Origin: Saccharothrix sp. ST-888 | GTDB taxonomy: Bacteria > Actinomycetota > Actinomycetes > Streptomycetales > Streptomycetaceae | Length of the DNA stretch: 56,126 bases | Reading direction: 5' to 3' | Assembly: GCF_000955975.1 (NCBI RefSeq) | Contig: NZ_JYJF01000039.1 | Location: forward strand, 1 to 56,126 | In this document: positions 38,344-46,706 of the stretch, one piece after another | Layout of the letters: each line of letters begins with the position of its first letter | How positions within the stretch are numbered: the stretch's first letter is position 1 | Notes under the pieces: model-generated | The model's input: only the letters and a program-made list of their open reading frames with translations | Told to the model about the DNA's origin: nothing | The model's database searches: none | Translations under genes and position numbers: made by a program

Positions 38344-39513
38344 TCACCACTTCGACCAGGCCATGTTCCAGCCGCTGAGGCCGTTGTCCGGGTTGAGCGC
38401 CTGGGTCTTCACCGAGTTCTTGACGGTCACGACGTCACCGATGAGCGAGTCGGCGTAGAACCTGCCCGCCGTGGAGCCGTCGTCGCCCTGCGCACTGTCC
38501 GGCAGGCCGATGCAGCCGTGGCTGATGTTCTCCCGGCCGGCCACCGCACCGGCCTTCGGGTTGCCGTGGACGTAGGTGCCGGAGTTGGTCAGCCGCAGGG
38601 CGTGGGGCTCGTCCACCGAGTACCCGGGCCCCTTGATGTCCGACACGGTGGACGAGGCCATGTGCTCCATCCGGCTCTTGGCGGAGATCACCATGGTGCC
38701 GTTCCAGGACGGGTTGTCGTTGGCGCCGGCCGTGATCGGAACGTTCTGGTCGGACCTGCCGTCCTCCTTGACCACCATCATGTGGGAGGACGCGTCGACC
38801 GCGCTGACCTTCGAGCGGCCTATGGTGAACTGCTCGTCCCGGTCGGTGTCGCCGTAGACGCCGGGCGAGAGCTCGACGTTCTTGGTGCGGAAGTGCACCT
38901 TCACCGTGGTGTCGGGCTTCCAGTAGTTCTCCGGCCGCAGATCGAGCCGCGTGCCGTCCTCGAACCAGTGCCCCTTGACCACGGTTCCGTCGGTGGCCTC
39001 CACGGTGATGGCCTTCTGCGCCTCCGCCCGGTTCTTCACCTGGTCGCCGAATCTGACCGACACGATCATGCCGACGCCGTACTTCTCGCCGGTGTCGACG
39101 TTGTCCGAGACCTTGAGGGTCTGCTCCGGCGTCAGGGTGGTGAAGGCGCTGTTCGCCGTGGTGACCACACCATCGGCATCGGCGGCCCGCGCGCTCACCT
39201 GGTACGCGGCGCCGACGGCCAGGCCGGCCGACGGCGACCAGCTCGCCCCGTCGGCGGAGATGGTGCCGTCGACCGGCTTCCCGCTCTTGTCGGTCACCGC
39301 CACGCTGGTCAGCTTGCCGCTGGCGACCGACACCTTGAGCGCGTTCGGCGCCGCCCCCTGCGAGCCGTCCTTGGGCTCGATCGCTAGTCTCGCCGTGGAC
39401 ACCTTCGGCGAAGCCACCGCGTCGGAATGATCCGCGCCGGAGGTACCGCCGCCGCTGCACCCCGCCAGCACCAGCACCCCGCCCACCGCCAGCAAACCCG
39501 TCGCCCGCTTCAC
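38344..39513 (-). CDS. L,D-transpeptidase lipoprotein with Ig-like domains
   Basis: 389-residue cell-wall cross-linking enzyme. The GTG start at 39511-39513 opens a lipoprotein signal with lipobox VLAGC. Two Ig-like beta domains cover about residues 45-245, and the YkuD catalytic domain is C-terminal. The active site is HGNPKAGAVAGRENISHGCIGLP, with the nucleophilic Cys in SHGC and the His in SHG; the usual Arg after the Cys is replaced by Gly (HGCIGL), as in many actinobacterial members. It forms 3-3 peptide links in peptidoglycan outside the membrane. The frame is open far upstream but that part is not protein-like. Confidence 0.93.
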   Translation of the reverse strand: MKRATGLLAVGGVLVLAGCSGGGTSGADHSDAVASPKVSTARLAIEPKDGSQGAAPNALKVSVASGKLTSVAVTDKSGKPVDGTISADGASWSPSAGLAVGAAYQVSARAADADGVVTTANSAFTTLTPEQTLKVSDNVDTGEKYGVGMIVSVRFGDQVKNRAEAQKAITVEATDGTVVKGHWFEDGTRLDLRPENYWKPDTTVKVHFRTKNVELSPGVYGDTDRDEQFTIGRSKVSAVDASSHMMVVKEDGRSDQNVPITAGANDNPSWNGTMVISAKSRMEHMASSTVSDIKGPGYSVDEPHALRLTNSGTYVHGNPKAGAVAGRENISHGCIGLPDSAQGDDGSTAGRFYADSLIGDVVTVKNSVKTQALNPDNGLSGWNMAWSKW

Positions 39514-39662
39514 CGCATCCCCCTCTGTCTGTCGGTTCCGTGAAGATATACGTGGCGAGCAGGCGTTCGGTTGCACACCGATCATGGGATCTTTCCGAGA
39601 ACTTCCCAGGTGGGCACGGGACGGCACCGGCCCCGGTCGACGGCGGTCCCGATCGACGGTGG

Positions 39663-39860
39663 TCACCGGTCGTCCCCGGCCGGTTGGTCCGGGTCTTCGG
39701 CGGCGGCCTCGCGGGCGCGTTCCTCCCAGTGCCTGGCGGCGATTCGCTCGGCGCGGGCAGAGGTACGGGCGAGACCGGCGATCAGCAGGACGACGAACCC
39801 TGCTGCGACGACGGCCGCGATGATCCCGGCGGTGGTGAGGGTATCGGCGAGGTGGCGCAT
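39663..39860 (-). CDS. Small single-pass membrane protein
   Basis: 65-residue protein: a short N-terminus, one hydrophobic helix (IIAAVVAAGFVVLLIAGLA) and a charged tail of alternating Arg and Glu (ARAERIAARHWEERAREAAAE). It starts at an ATG with AGGATC upstream. There are no homologues I can name; the composition and clean start make it likely to be real. Confidence 0.5.
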   Translation of the reverse strand: MRHLADTLTTAGIIAAVVAAGFVVLLIAGLARTSARAERIAARHWEERAREAAAEDPDQPAGDDR

Positions 39861-40237
39861 GGCGGATCCTTCGTGTGGCGTGGATGCTGCGCCGGGTCAA
39901 CGGTGTGCGGAGCCGGAGGTCATGGCCTGGCGAGGGTGACGTACCGATCGGCCCGGTCGAGTCATCCGTGGGGGGCACGCCGGGACCCCACGCCGTACGG
40001 CTCGTACTGCTCCGGACCCTGCCGGTCCCGGTGGTGGCCGGACTGTCGACCGTCGTCGAACTGGCGGCCGTCGCCGTCCTGTTGGCCTGGACCGTGTGGT
40101 ACCGGCGGCGGGTGCGGGCCGGCGCGGAAGCTCCTCGGGAAGGCTCGCCCGGGCTCGGCTGGGACCGCGTCCGCGCACCACCGGGGGCGCCCTGAGGAGT
40201 CCGGTGCCCGTACGGACGCCCCCCCGGTCGGATCGGA

Positions 40238-41074
40238 TCAGATCACCCGCTGGTCGGCCTCGATCCGGCCGACGGCGGTGCGCACCGCGTTCACGAAGGA
40301 CCAGAAGAGCGGCCGGGTGTTGACCGCCCGGGCCGCCCGGGTGTTCCTCCCCTCCGCGAACATGGCGGCACGCAGGTCGGTGGTGATCTCCAGTTGGACG
40401 CCCATCCCGAGCAGGGTGCGGTTGCAGATGTTGTTCGGGGAGACACCGGCGATCTCCTCCTCCCCCGAGGCCGTCAGCGCCCGGATACCGGTCGCGGTGA
40501 GCTCCTCCATCAGGTACTTCCGCAGGTCGGCGTTGAGACCGCCCACCAGCACCGCCCGGGTCCCGGCCGCCAGACCGGCCTGGGCTGGCGTACAGCCGTG
40601 CAGCGATACCACGTTGAGGCTGCCCGCGCAGAGCGAGCGGGCGATGGTGTCGTCGCAGTGCGTCGAGGTGACGTGCAGGGTGGCGTTCCCGACGAGGCGC
40701 AGTCCCTCGAACATCCAGAAGTCGTGCACCGGCCCGGCGGCCGGGGTGGGCGCGAGGTCCGCCGGGTGGTAACCGGCTATCGCCAGACAGAGTTCGGAGG
40801 TGCCGCCCTCGATACCGCCGCCGTGCGGGGCGATGACCGTGGTCCTGTTGAAGGCCGAACGGCCGGAAAGGTCGGCGTCGTCGATCGGATGGCGACGCGA
40901 GCGGCGGCCGTAGTCCACACCCTCGACCAGTCCTATGTCCGCATAGAGGGCGGTGTTGGAGGCGTAGGTGTCGCCGGCGGCCCGGGCCGGAGCGCTGCCC
41001 ACGACACCGGTGACGGTGCTCAGGGCCGGTGCGGCTGCCAGCGCGGTGATCACTGTACGGCGATTGAGGATCAT
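40238..41074 (-). CDS. Secreted poly-gamma-glutamate hydrolase-like protein
   Basis: 278 residues. The N-terminus NRRTVITALAAAPALSTV with twin Arg suggests Tat export, with the signal ending near ARA. The mature part holds TVIAPHGGGIEGGTSELC, the zinc-binding motif of the phage/Bacillus PghP family (DUF867), and later HVTSTHCDD and VSLHGC, which may supply more ligands. PghP enzymes cut gamma-polyglutamate capsules. Whether this one does is not known. It lies downstream of and parallel to the FAD monooxygenase gene. Confidence 0.85.
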   Translation of the reverse strand: MILNRRTVITALAAAPALSTVTGVVGSAPARAAGDTYASNTALYADIGLVEGVDYGRRSRRHPIDDADLSGRSAFNRTTVIAPHGGGIEGGTSELCLAIAGYHPADLAPTPAAGPVHDFWMFEGLRLVGNATLHVTSTHCDDTIARSLCAGSLNVVSLHGCTPAQAGLAAGTRAVLVGGLNADLRKYLMEELTATGIRALTASGEEEIAGVSPNNICNRTLLGMGVQLEITTDLRAAMFAEGRNTRAARAVNTRPLFWSFVNAVRTAVGRIEADQRVI

Positions 41075-41117
41075 GTAGAGCGAGCATGGCAGGGGCAGAC
41101 CCTTCTGACAATCAGGT

Positions 41118-42317
41118 TCACCGGCGTGCCACGCCGAGCTCGGCCGGGTAGTCCGGCAGCGCCACGGTGGTGACCTTCATGCCCTCCTTGAGCATCAGGT
41201 CCAGCAGGAAGCGCCGGTTCAACAGCCCGTTGCGGATCCGCAGTCCGATCGCGGAGCCGGGAGCGAAGAACTTCCCGGTCCGGTCGCCGCCCTTCTGGCA
41301 GCCCTGGGCGTAGTCGCGCAGCAGGCTCTCGTACCGGGTGAAGGCAGTCCGGTGGTCGCCGCCGGCCCGGGCGAGTTCGCCGGCCAGCACATACGCCGCC
41401 ACCACGGCGGTTCCGGTGCCCATGCCGCCGATGGTGGCGCCGCACGCGGCGTCCCCGAGCAGGGCCATCCGGCCGGTGGACCAGCGGTTCAGGTCCGCCC
41501 GACTGATCGAGTCGAAGTACAACTCCGGCGCCTGCCGCAGGGTTTCGAGCAGTCGCGGCACCTCCCAGCCAAGGTCGGCGAAGGCCGTGGTGAGCAGCGC
41601 CTTCTGCTGCTGCGGGTCGTGCCGGTCGTAGTCGAGCCGGGGTGAGGCGAAGACGAAGAAGGCGCCCGCCCGTTCGGCGTCCCGGTGGCCGGCGCCGACC
41701 GAGGCGAACCGCCCCGGGACGCTGCAGCCGACCGAACCCCGGTGCAGGCGCAGGTAGTTGGGCAGTGACCAGGTCGCGGCGTAGTAGCCGAGGTGGCGGA
41801 CGTAGCGGTCCTCCGGGCCGAAGGCCAGCCGACGCACGTTGGAGTGCAGTCCGTCCGCGCCGATCACCAGGTCGAACTCGCGTGCCGCGCCGTGCCGGAA
41901 CTCGGCCCGCACGCCCGTGGCGGTCTCGGTGAGGCGGGTGATGGTGTCGCCGAAGACGTACTCGGCGTACGGGAGGCTGCGCTCGTACAGCACCCGGGCC
42001 AGGTCGCCGCGCGGCACCTCGATGTCGCCCCCGGCGAACTCGCCCGGCAGGCTGAGCATTTCGCGCCCGCGCTGGTCGACGAAGCGGATCGGGCTGCCGC
42101 CGGTCTCCAGCGTGCGCAGTTCCTCCAGCACGCCCATCCGCTCCAGCACGGTCAGGTGCGTATCGCCACGGAAGTCGACGGCGTGCCCGCCGCCGCGCAG
42201 CTCCGGGGCCAGTTCGACCACGGTGGACCGGAAGCCGTAGCGCCCCAGCCAGTAGGCCAGCGCCGGGCCGGCGATGCTGGCGCCCGAGATGAGCACGTTC
42301 CTGTTGGCGAAGACCAC
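41118..42317 (-). CDS. FAD-dependent monooxygenase (PHBH / TetX-like class A)
   Basis: 399-residue single-component flavin hydroxylase. It shows the FAD Rossmann motif VLISGASIAGPALAYWLGRYG, the acidic VVELAPE, the middle DG motif LVIGADGLHSNVR and the C-terminal GD motif ALLGDAACGATIGGMGTGTAV. Such enzymes hydroxylate aromatic or polyketide substrates with NAD(P)H and O2. The start is a GTG preceded by GGGGAG. It is divergent from a TetR gene, with an operator between them, so the pair is probably a substrate-induced tailoring or resistance unit. It could work with the biosynthetic operon 1-5 kb away; that is inference. Confidence 0.9.
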   Translation of the reverse strand: MVFANRNVLISGASIAGPALAYWLGRYGFRSTVVELAPELRGGGHAVDFRGDTHLTVLERMGVLEELRTLETGGSPIRFVDQRGREMLSLPGEFAGGDIEVPRGDLARVLYERSLPYAEYVFGDTITRLTETATGVRAEFRHGAAREFDLVIGADGLHSNVRRLAFGPEDRYVRHLGYYAATWSLPNYLRLHRGSVGCSVPGRFASVGAGHRDAERAGAFFVFASPRLDYDRHDPQQQKALLTTAFADLGWEVPRLLETLRQAPELYFDSISRADLNRWSTGRMALLGDAACGATIGGMGTGTAVVAAYVLAGELARAGGDHRTAFTRYESLLRDYAQGCQKGGDRTGKFFAPGSAIGLRIRNGLLNRRFLLDLMLKEGMKVTTVALPDYPAELGVARR

Positions 42318-42335
42318 GGCAGACCACTCCCCGAA

Positions 42336-42384
42336 AACTGTGTCCGATGGACACTGATGATTTATGTGTACGGTAGACACAGTT
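42336..42384. promoter_or_regulatory. Nested palindromes between FAD monooxygenase and TetR genes
   Basis: AACTGTGTC (42336-42344) and its exact complement GACACAGTT (42376-42384) frame the region. Inside are TGTCC-GAT-GGACA and TGTGT-7 nt-ACACA, so there appear to be two operators sharing the half-site TGT(G/C)... They lie upstream of both genes, typical for a TetR regulator that represses itself and its neighbour. Confidence 0.7.
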
Positions 42385-42420
42385 ATGGCGGCAGCGCAAG
42401 ACCGAGGACGGGAGCGGCGG

Positions 42421-43137
42421 ATGAGTGACGAAGCGAGCGCAAGGGTCCGGCTGCTCTGGGGCCCGCACCCCAAGCCCTCGCGCGGACCCAAGCCGGCCCT
42501 CAGCCTGGACCGCATCGCGCAGGCGGGCGTCGGGATCGCCGACACGGAGGGGCTCGGTGCGGTCTCCATGCAACGGGTCGCCGGACAGCTCGACTTCACC
42601 AAGATGTCGCTGTACCGGTACGTGCCCGGAAAGGCCGAACTGGTCGCCCTGATGGTGGAGGCCGCGATCGGCGAGGCCCCGCCGAGGACCGGGGCGGGCG
42701 GCGACTGGCGCGGGCAACTGGGCGACTGGGCCCACCGGTTGGGCGAGGTCTTCGCGCAGCACCCGTGGCTGCTGGACGCCACCGTCGGCCCGCGTCTCCC
42801 CGGCCCCAGGGAACTCACCTGGATGGAGCGCGCCCTGGCCGCACTGGACGGCACCGGCCTGACCGGCGCCGAGCGGATGGACGCCCTGGTGCTGCTCGTC
42901 GGCCATGTCCGCGGCATCGTCGCGCAGAGCCGGGCGGCGGGCCCGGCGGGCGAACCGGAGGCGCGGTTCCTCGCCCCGCTCGCCGAACTGATGCGGACGC
43001 ACGGCGCCGACTACCCCGCCCTCACCGCCGCGATGGCCTCGGCGGCCCAACCCGGCGGGCACGACCGGGCGCTGGACTTCGGCCTGAACCGCATCCTCGA
43101 CGGCCTGGGCGCCCTGATCGCCCAGCGCGCGGGCTGA
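42421..43137 (+). CDS. TetR-family regulator
   Basis: 238 residues with an N-terminal helix-turn-helix (LDRIAQAGVGIADTEGLGAVSMQRVAGQLDFTKMSLYRYVPGKAEL) and a ligand-binding C-terminal part of the TetR_C type. The ATG at 42421 follows GGGAGCGG; an in-frame ATG at 42385 overlaps the operator and is less likely. It probably represses the divergent FAD monooxygenase and itself. The ligand is unknown, possibly the monooxygenase substrate. Confidence 0.92.
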   Translation: MSDEASARVRLLWGPHPKPSRGPKPALSLDRIAQAGVGIADTEGLGAVSMQRVAGQLDFTKMSLYRYVPGKAELVALMVEAAIGEAPPRTGAGGDWRGQLGDWAHRLGEVFAQHPWLLDATVGPRLPGPRELTWMERALAALDGTGLTGAERMDALVLLVGHVRGIVAQSRAAGPAGEPEARFLAPLAELMRTHGADYPALTAAMASAAQPGGHDRALDFGLNRILDGLGALIAQRAG

Positions 43138-43319
43138 GCGGACCCGGGGCACTCCCGGGCCGCCGGCCCTGGCGGACGCGGACATGACGTGCCTCACACC
43201 ACGCCCTGACGCTCCGTCAACATGCCTGCTCAGAGACGGTTCTCCAAGCCCCGGCCGGCCGGTGTGGCCGAATTCGTCAGTAAGCCGTCATTGCCGCCAT
43301 CACGCTCTGGATACAGGCT

Positions 43320-44360
43320 GTGACCGTGTCTCAGCGACGAATAGTGGTGATGGTCTACTCCGGTGCACAGGCGCTGGACATAGCAGGGCCGATCGAGGTG
43401 TTCGACACCGTCAACCGGCAACTGTCGACGACGGGTGCCGGTTACCGGATCCAGTTCGTCTCCGCCGATGCGCCGCTGGTACGGACCTCCTCGGGCATGG
43501 TGATCGAGGCCGAACCGCTCGCTGCGGGAGACGGCCCGATCGACACCCTGCTCGTCCCCGGCGGCTGGAGCCTCAAGGAGGCGCTCGACGACCGGGAGTT
43601 GGTCTCGTGGATCCGCCGGGCCGCCGACCGGTCGCGCCGGGTCGCCTCGGTGTGCGGCGGGGCGTTCCTGCTCGCCGAGGCGGGCCTGCTCCAGGGGCGG
43701 CGCGCCACCACGCACTGGGCCTACTGCGAGGACCTGGCCCGCCGGTACCCGGCCGTGACGGTCGATCCCGAGCCGATCTTCGTCTGGGACGGCCGGTTCG
43801 TGACCTCGGCCGGGGTGGCCACCGGCATCGACATGGCCCTCGCGCTGGTGGAGGCCGACCACGGTGCGGCGTTCGCGCTGGAGATAGCGCGTTTCCTGGT
43901 GCTGTTCTTCAAGCGGAACGGCGGCCAGTCGCAGTTCAGCTCGATTCTGGAGGCCCAACTCGCCGACCGGGCCCCGATTCGCGCCGCACAGGAGTGGATA
44001 CTGCAGAATCTCGAACAGCCGCTGCCCGTCCCGGAGATCGCCGAGCGCGCCAATATGAGTGTCCGCAACTTCGCCCGGGTATTCCGGCGCGAGGTGGGAA
44101 TGCCGCCCGGTCATTACATCGAACAGATGCGCATCGCCCAGGCCCGCAAACTGCTGGAGACCACCGATCTGCCGATCAGTCAGATCGCCCGCTGCTGCGG
44201 CTATCCGGCCTCCGAGACGTTTTTCCGCTCCTTCGGCCGGGCTTTCGAACTGACCCCGAGCGAATACCGCCGCCGATTCCAGGCCACCTCGCCGTCCGGG
44301 CTCATCGTCGCGCCCGGCGAGGCGGAGATGTCCGGCCAGGCGGAGAGGAGCATCGCATGA
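43320..44360 (+). CDS. GlxA-type AraC regulator with DJ-1/PfpI domain
   Basis: 346 residues. The N-terminal class I glutamine-amidotransferase-like (DJ-1/PfpI) domain (VVMVYSGAQALDIAGPIEVFD, then VASVCGGAFLLAEAGLL with Cys112) senses a ligand; the C-terminal AraC domain has two helix-turn-helices (VPEIAERANMSVRNFARVF and ISQIARCCGYPASETFFRSF). The start is a GTG. Its stop overlaps the start of the thiamine-diphosphate enzyme gene (ATGA), so it is the first gene of the operon 43320-47728 and probably its pathway-specific activator. Confidence 0.92.
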   Translation: MTVSQRRIVVMVYSGAQALDIAGPIEVFDTVNRQLSTTGAGYRIQFVSADAPLVRTSSGMVIEAEPLAAGDGPIDTLLVPGGWSLKEALDDRELVSWIRRAADRSRRVASVCGGAFLLAEAGLLQGRRATTHWAYCEDLARRYPAVTVDPEPIFVWDGRFVTSAGVATGIDMALALVEADHGAAFALEIARFLVLFFKRNGGQSQFSSILEAQLADRAPIRAAQEWILQNLEQPLPVPEIAERANMSVRNFARVFRREVGMPPGHYIEQMRIAQARKLLETTDLPISQIARCCGYPASETFFRSFGRAFELTPSEYRRRFQATSPSGLIVAPGEAEMSGQAERSIA

Positions 44361-46081
44361 CCATCGGAGTCCGACTCGTCGACCGGCTGGCGGCCGAACT
44401 GGCCGCAGCGGGCGTCAGCCAGGTGTTCGGCGTCGGTGGCGCGAACATCGAGGACCTGTACGACGCGTTCCACGCCACCGGCGGCGCGATCCGCGCCGTC
44501 GTGGCCAAGCACGAGTTCTCGGCCGTCACCATGGCCGACGGACACGCCCGGGTCACCGGGCGGATCGGGGTCGTCGCCGCCACGTCCGGGGGCGGCGCGG
44601 TCAACCTGCTGCCCGGACTGGCCGAGGCGTACGCCTCCCGGGTTCCGGTGCTGGCGCTGGTGGGCCAGCCGCCCACCGGCTCGGAGGGGCGGGGCGCCTT
44701 CCAGGACACCAGCGGGAAGGCCGGCTCCTTCGACGCGCTGGAACTGTTCGCCCCCGTCACCCGGTTCTGCGCCCGGGTCGAGGACCCGGACTCGCTGCCG
44801 GAGTTGCTCGCCCAAGCCCTCGCGGCAGCCCGCACCGGTCTCCGGGGCCCTGCGGTGCTCCTGCTGCCCAAGGACGTCCAGCAGGCACCGGTCGAGCCCC
44901 GCCGGCCGACGGGCCCGGCCGCCCCGGCCACCCTGGCGGAGCCGCCGAGGCCGCCGCTGCCGGACCGGGCCGTGGACCTGCTGCGCGGCGCGCGGACCGT
45001 ACTGGTCATCGCCGGTGAGGGCGTGGCCTCGGCGGACGCCCGGACGGAGCTGGCCGAGGTGGCCGGCCGGCTCGGCGCCTGGGTGGCGGTCACGCCGGAC
45101 GCCAAGGACGTGTTCCGCAACGACGATCCCCGGTTCGCGGGCGTGGCCGGGGTGATGGGCCATCAGAACGTCACGGACTGCCTGCGGCGGGCCGATGTCT
45201 GCCTGCTGGTCGGCACCAGGCTGCCGGACGTGGCGCGCGGCGGACTGGACGGAGCCCTGGCCGGGACCCCGGTGGTCTGCATCGACCCCGAACCGCCGTT
45301 CGTCCCTGGGATCTCGCTGCAGGGCACCGTCCGGGACACCCTGCGCGCGCTGGCCGAGCGGCTCGACCCGCGCCCGCGACCGGCCCCCGGGCACGCCGGA
45401 CCGGTGCCCCGGCGGACACCGCGGACCGGTCGCGGCGGCACCTCCTACGCCGCTGCGGTGGCCGCCGTCGAGGCCGCGCTACCGCCGCAGGCGGACGTCT
45501 TCGTCGACGCGGGCAACGCCGGGGCCAGTGCGATCCACCTGCTGCCGGCCCCGCGGCACGGCCGCTTCGTGGTGGCCGTCGGCATGGGCGGCATGGGCTA
45601 CACCTTCGGCGCCGGCATCGGCGCGGCGCTCGCCACCGGCCGGCGCACCTATGTGATCGCCGGCGACGGGTCGTTCTTCATGCACGGGATGGAGGTGCAC
45701 ACCGCGGTCGAGTACACCGCGCCCGTCACCTTCGTGATCCTCAACAACAACGCACACGCCATGTGCGCCACCCGCGAGCAGGTGTTCCTCGGAGCGCCGC
45801 ACCACAGCAACCTGTTCCGGCCCACCGACATCGCGGCCGGTGTGGCGGGCATGTTCCCGACCCTCGACGTGACCCGGGCCGACGACGGCACCCAGCTGCG
45901 CCGGGCGCTGCTGCGCTCCAACCACAGCGGCGCCCCGGCGTTCGTCACGCTCGACCTCGATCCTGCCGAAACACCGCCGTTCCTTCCGTTCCTGTCCCTT
46001 CCCGATGTGGCGGCCGCCGGCCCGGAGCCGGCCGAGAGTGAGGAGAGCGCACATGAGCGCGGACCCGTACGAGTTGGCTGA
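44357..46081 (+). CDS. Thiamine-diphosphate-dependent enzyme, acetolactate-synthase superfamily
   Basis: 574 residues in the three-domain order of acetolactate synthase, pyruvate oxidase and benzoylformate decarboxylase. Glu53 in AKHEFSAVTMADGHAR is the cofactor-activating glutamate. GDG at 436-438 and NNN at 463-465 form the Mg2+/ThDP motif. The FAD-contact region is not recognisable. ATG 44357 overlaps the previous stop, and its end overlaps the next gene by 29 bases. No small regulatory subunit or other branched-chain amino-acid gene is nearby, so this is unlikely to be the IlvB enzyme; carboligation of a 2-oxo acid (acyloin formation) or decarboxylation in a secondary pathway fits better. 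Confidence 0.9.
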   Translation: MTIGVRLVDRLAAELAAAGVSQVFGVGGANIEDLYDAFHATGGAIRAVVAKHEFSAVTMADGHARVTGRIGVVAATSGGGAVNLLPGLAEAYASRVPVLALVGQPPTGSEGRGAFQDTSGKAGSFDALELFAPVTRFCARVEDPDSLPELLAQALAAARTGLRGPAVLLLPKDVQQAPVEPRRPTGPAAPATLAEPPRPPLPDRAVDLLRGARTVLVIAGEGVASADARTELAEVAGRLGAWVAVTPDAKDVFRNDDPRFAGVAGVMGHQNVTDCLRRADVCLLVGTRLPDVARGGLDGALAGTPVVCIDPEPPFVPGISLQGTVRDTLRALAERLDPRPRPAPGHAGPVPRRTPRTGRGGTSYAAAVAAVEAALPPQADVFVDAGNAGASAIHLLPAPRHGRFVVAVGMGGMGYTFGAGIGAALATGRRTYVIAGDGSFFMHGMEVHTAVEYTAPVTFVILNNNAHAMCATREQVFLGAPHHSNLFRPTDIAAGVAGMFPTLDVTRADDGTQLRRALLRSNHSGAPAFVTLDLDPAETPPFLPFLSLPDVAAAGPEPAESEESAHERGPVRVG

Positions 46082-46706
46082 CGTCCCCGGCCTGACCCGG
46101 GTGGAGAACACCGACCAGGAGCAACTGCTGGTCCGCTGCGCGGAGTTGACCCGGCCGTCGTATCCGCACCAGGAGGTCTACGGGCAGTACTGCACGATCC
46201 AGACCTACGTCGACTGCCCGCCGGAGAAGGCGTACGAGTACCTGAGCCAGGGCCACCACCTGGAGGAGTGGACGTTCAGCCTGCGGGACTTCGCGCCCGC
46301 CGGCACCCCCGGCCTGTGGGTCGGGGACGACCGGCTGGAGCAGGACACCAAGATCTTCTGCAAGGTGGTGGCCAACGCCGAGGCCATGACGGTGGACTTC
46401 CACTGCGCCTGGGACCAGGGCGAGGAGCTCTGGATGATCTACCTGATGCGGGTCGTTCCCGCGCGGTCGGTGCTGGGCGCACCGGGCTCCGTGATCACCT
46501 GGACCAACTGCCGGCACCCGTACTACGACCGGAACCCCCGTCCCGAGCTGGCTCCCCGGCCGGACCGGCCGTGGGTGGGCGACTACTGGGACATGTTCTA
46601 CGCCGGCCACACGGTGGAGCTGGAGAACCTGAAGGCCATCCTCGAACACCGCCACCACGGCGGACTGCCGGTCAGCAGCTCCCCCCGCACCGTGGTGGCG
46701 CCGTGA
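46053..46706 (+). CDS. SRPBCC-fold protein, polyketide cyclase/aromatase-like
   Basis: 217 residues. Start at ATG 46053 because GAGGAGAG is just upstream; it overlaps the thiamine-diphosphate gene by 29 bases. The helix-grip pattern is visible: IQTYVDCPPEKAYEYLSQGHHLEEWT (strand, helix, conserved Trp) and a long C-terminal helix VELENLKAILEHRHHG. WTFSLRDF and WVGDDRL line the presumed cavity. This fold binds hydrophobic intermediates, as in aromatic polyketide cyclases and START proteins. Position between a carboligase and a KASIII-like gene suggests it binds or cyclises their product. Confidence 0.78.
   Translation: MSADPYELADVPGLTRVENTDQEQLLVRCAELTRPSYPHQEVYGQYCTIQTYVDCPPEKAYEYLSQGHHLEEWTFSLRDFAPAGTPGLWVGDDRLEQDTKIFCKVVANAEAMTVDFHCAWDQGEELWMIYLMRVVPARSVLGAPGSVITWTNCRHPYYDRNPRPELAPRPDRPWVGDYWDMFYAGHTVELENLKAILEHRHHGGLPVSSSPRTVVAP

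Noticed and set aside
39968..40195. Possible small membrane protein (VVAGLSTVVELAAVAVLLAW)
   Set aside because: One hydrophobic stretch is present, but no credible start codon or ribosome binding site was found.
44357..46081. Housekeeping acetolactate synthase (ilvB)
   Set aside because: No small subunit or branched-chain amino-acid gene follows. It is instead coupled to a regulator and two secondary-metabolism-type genes.
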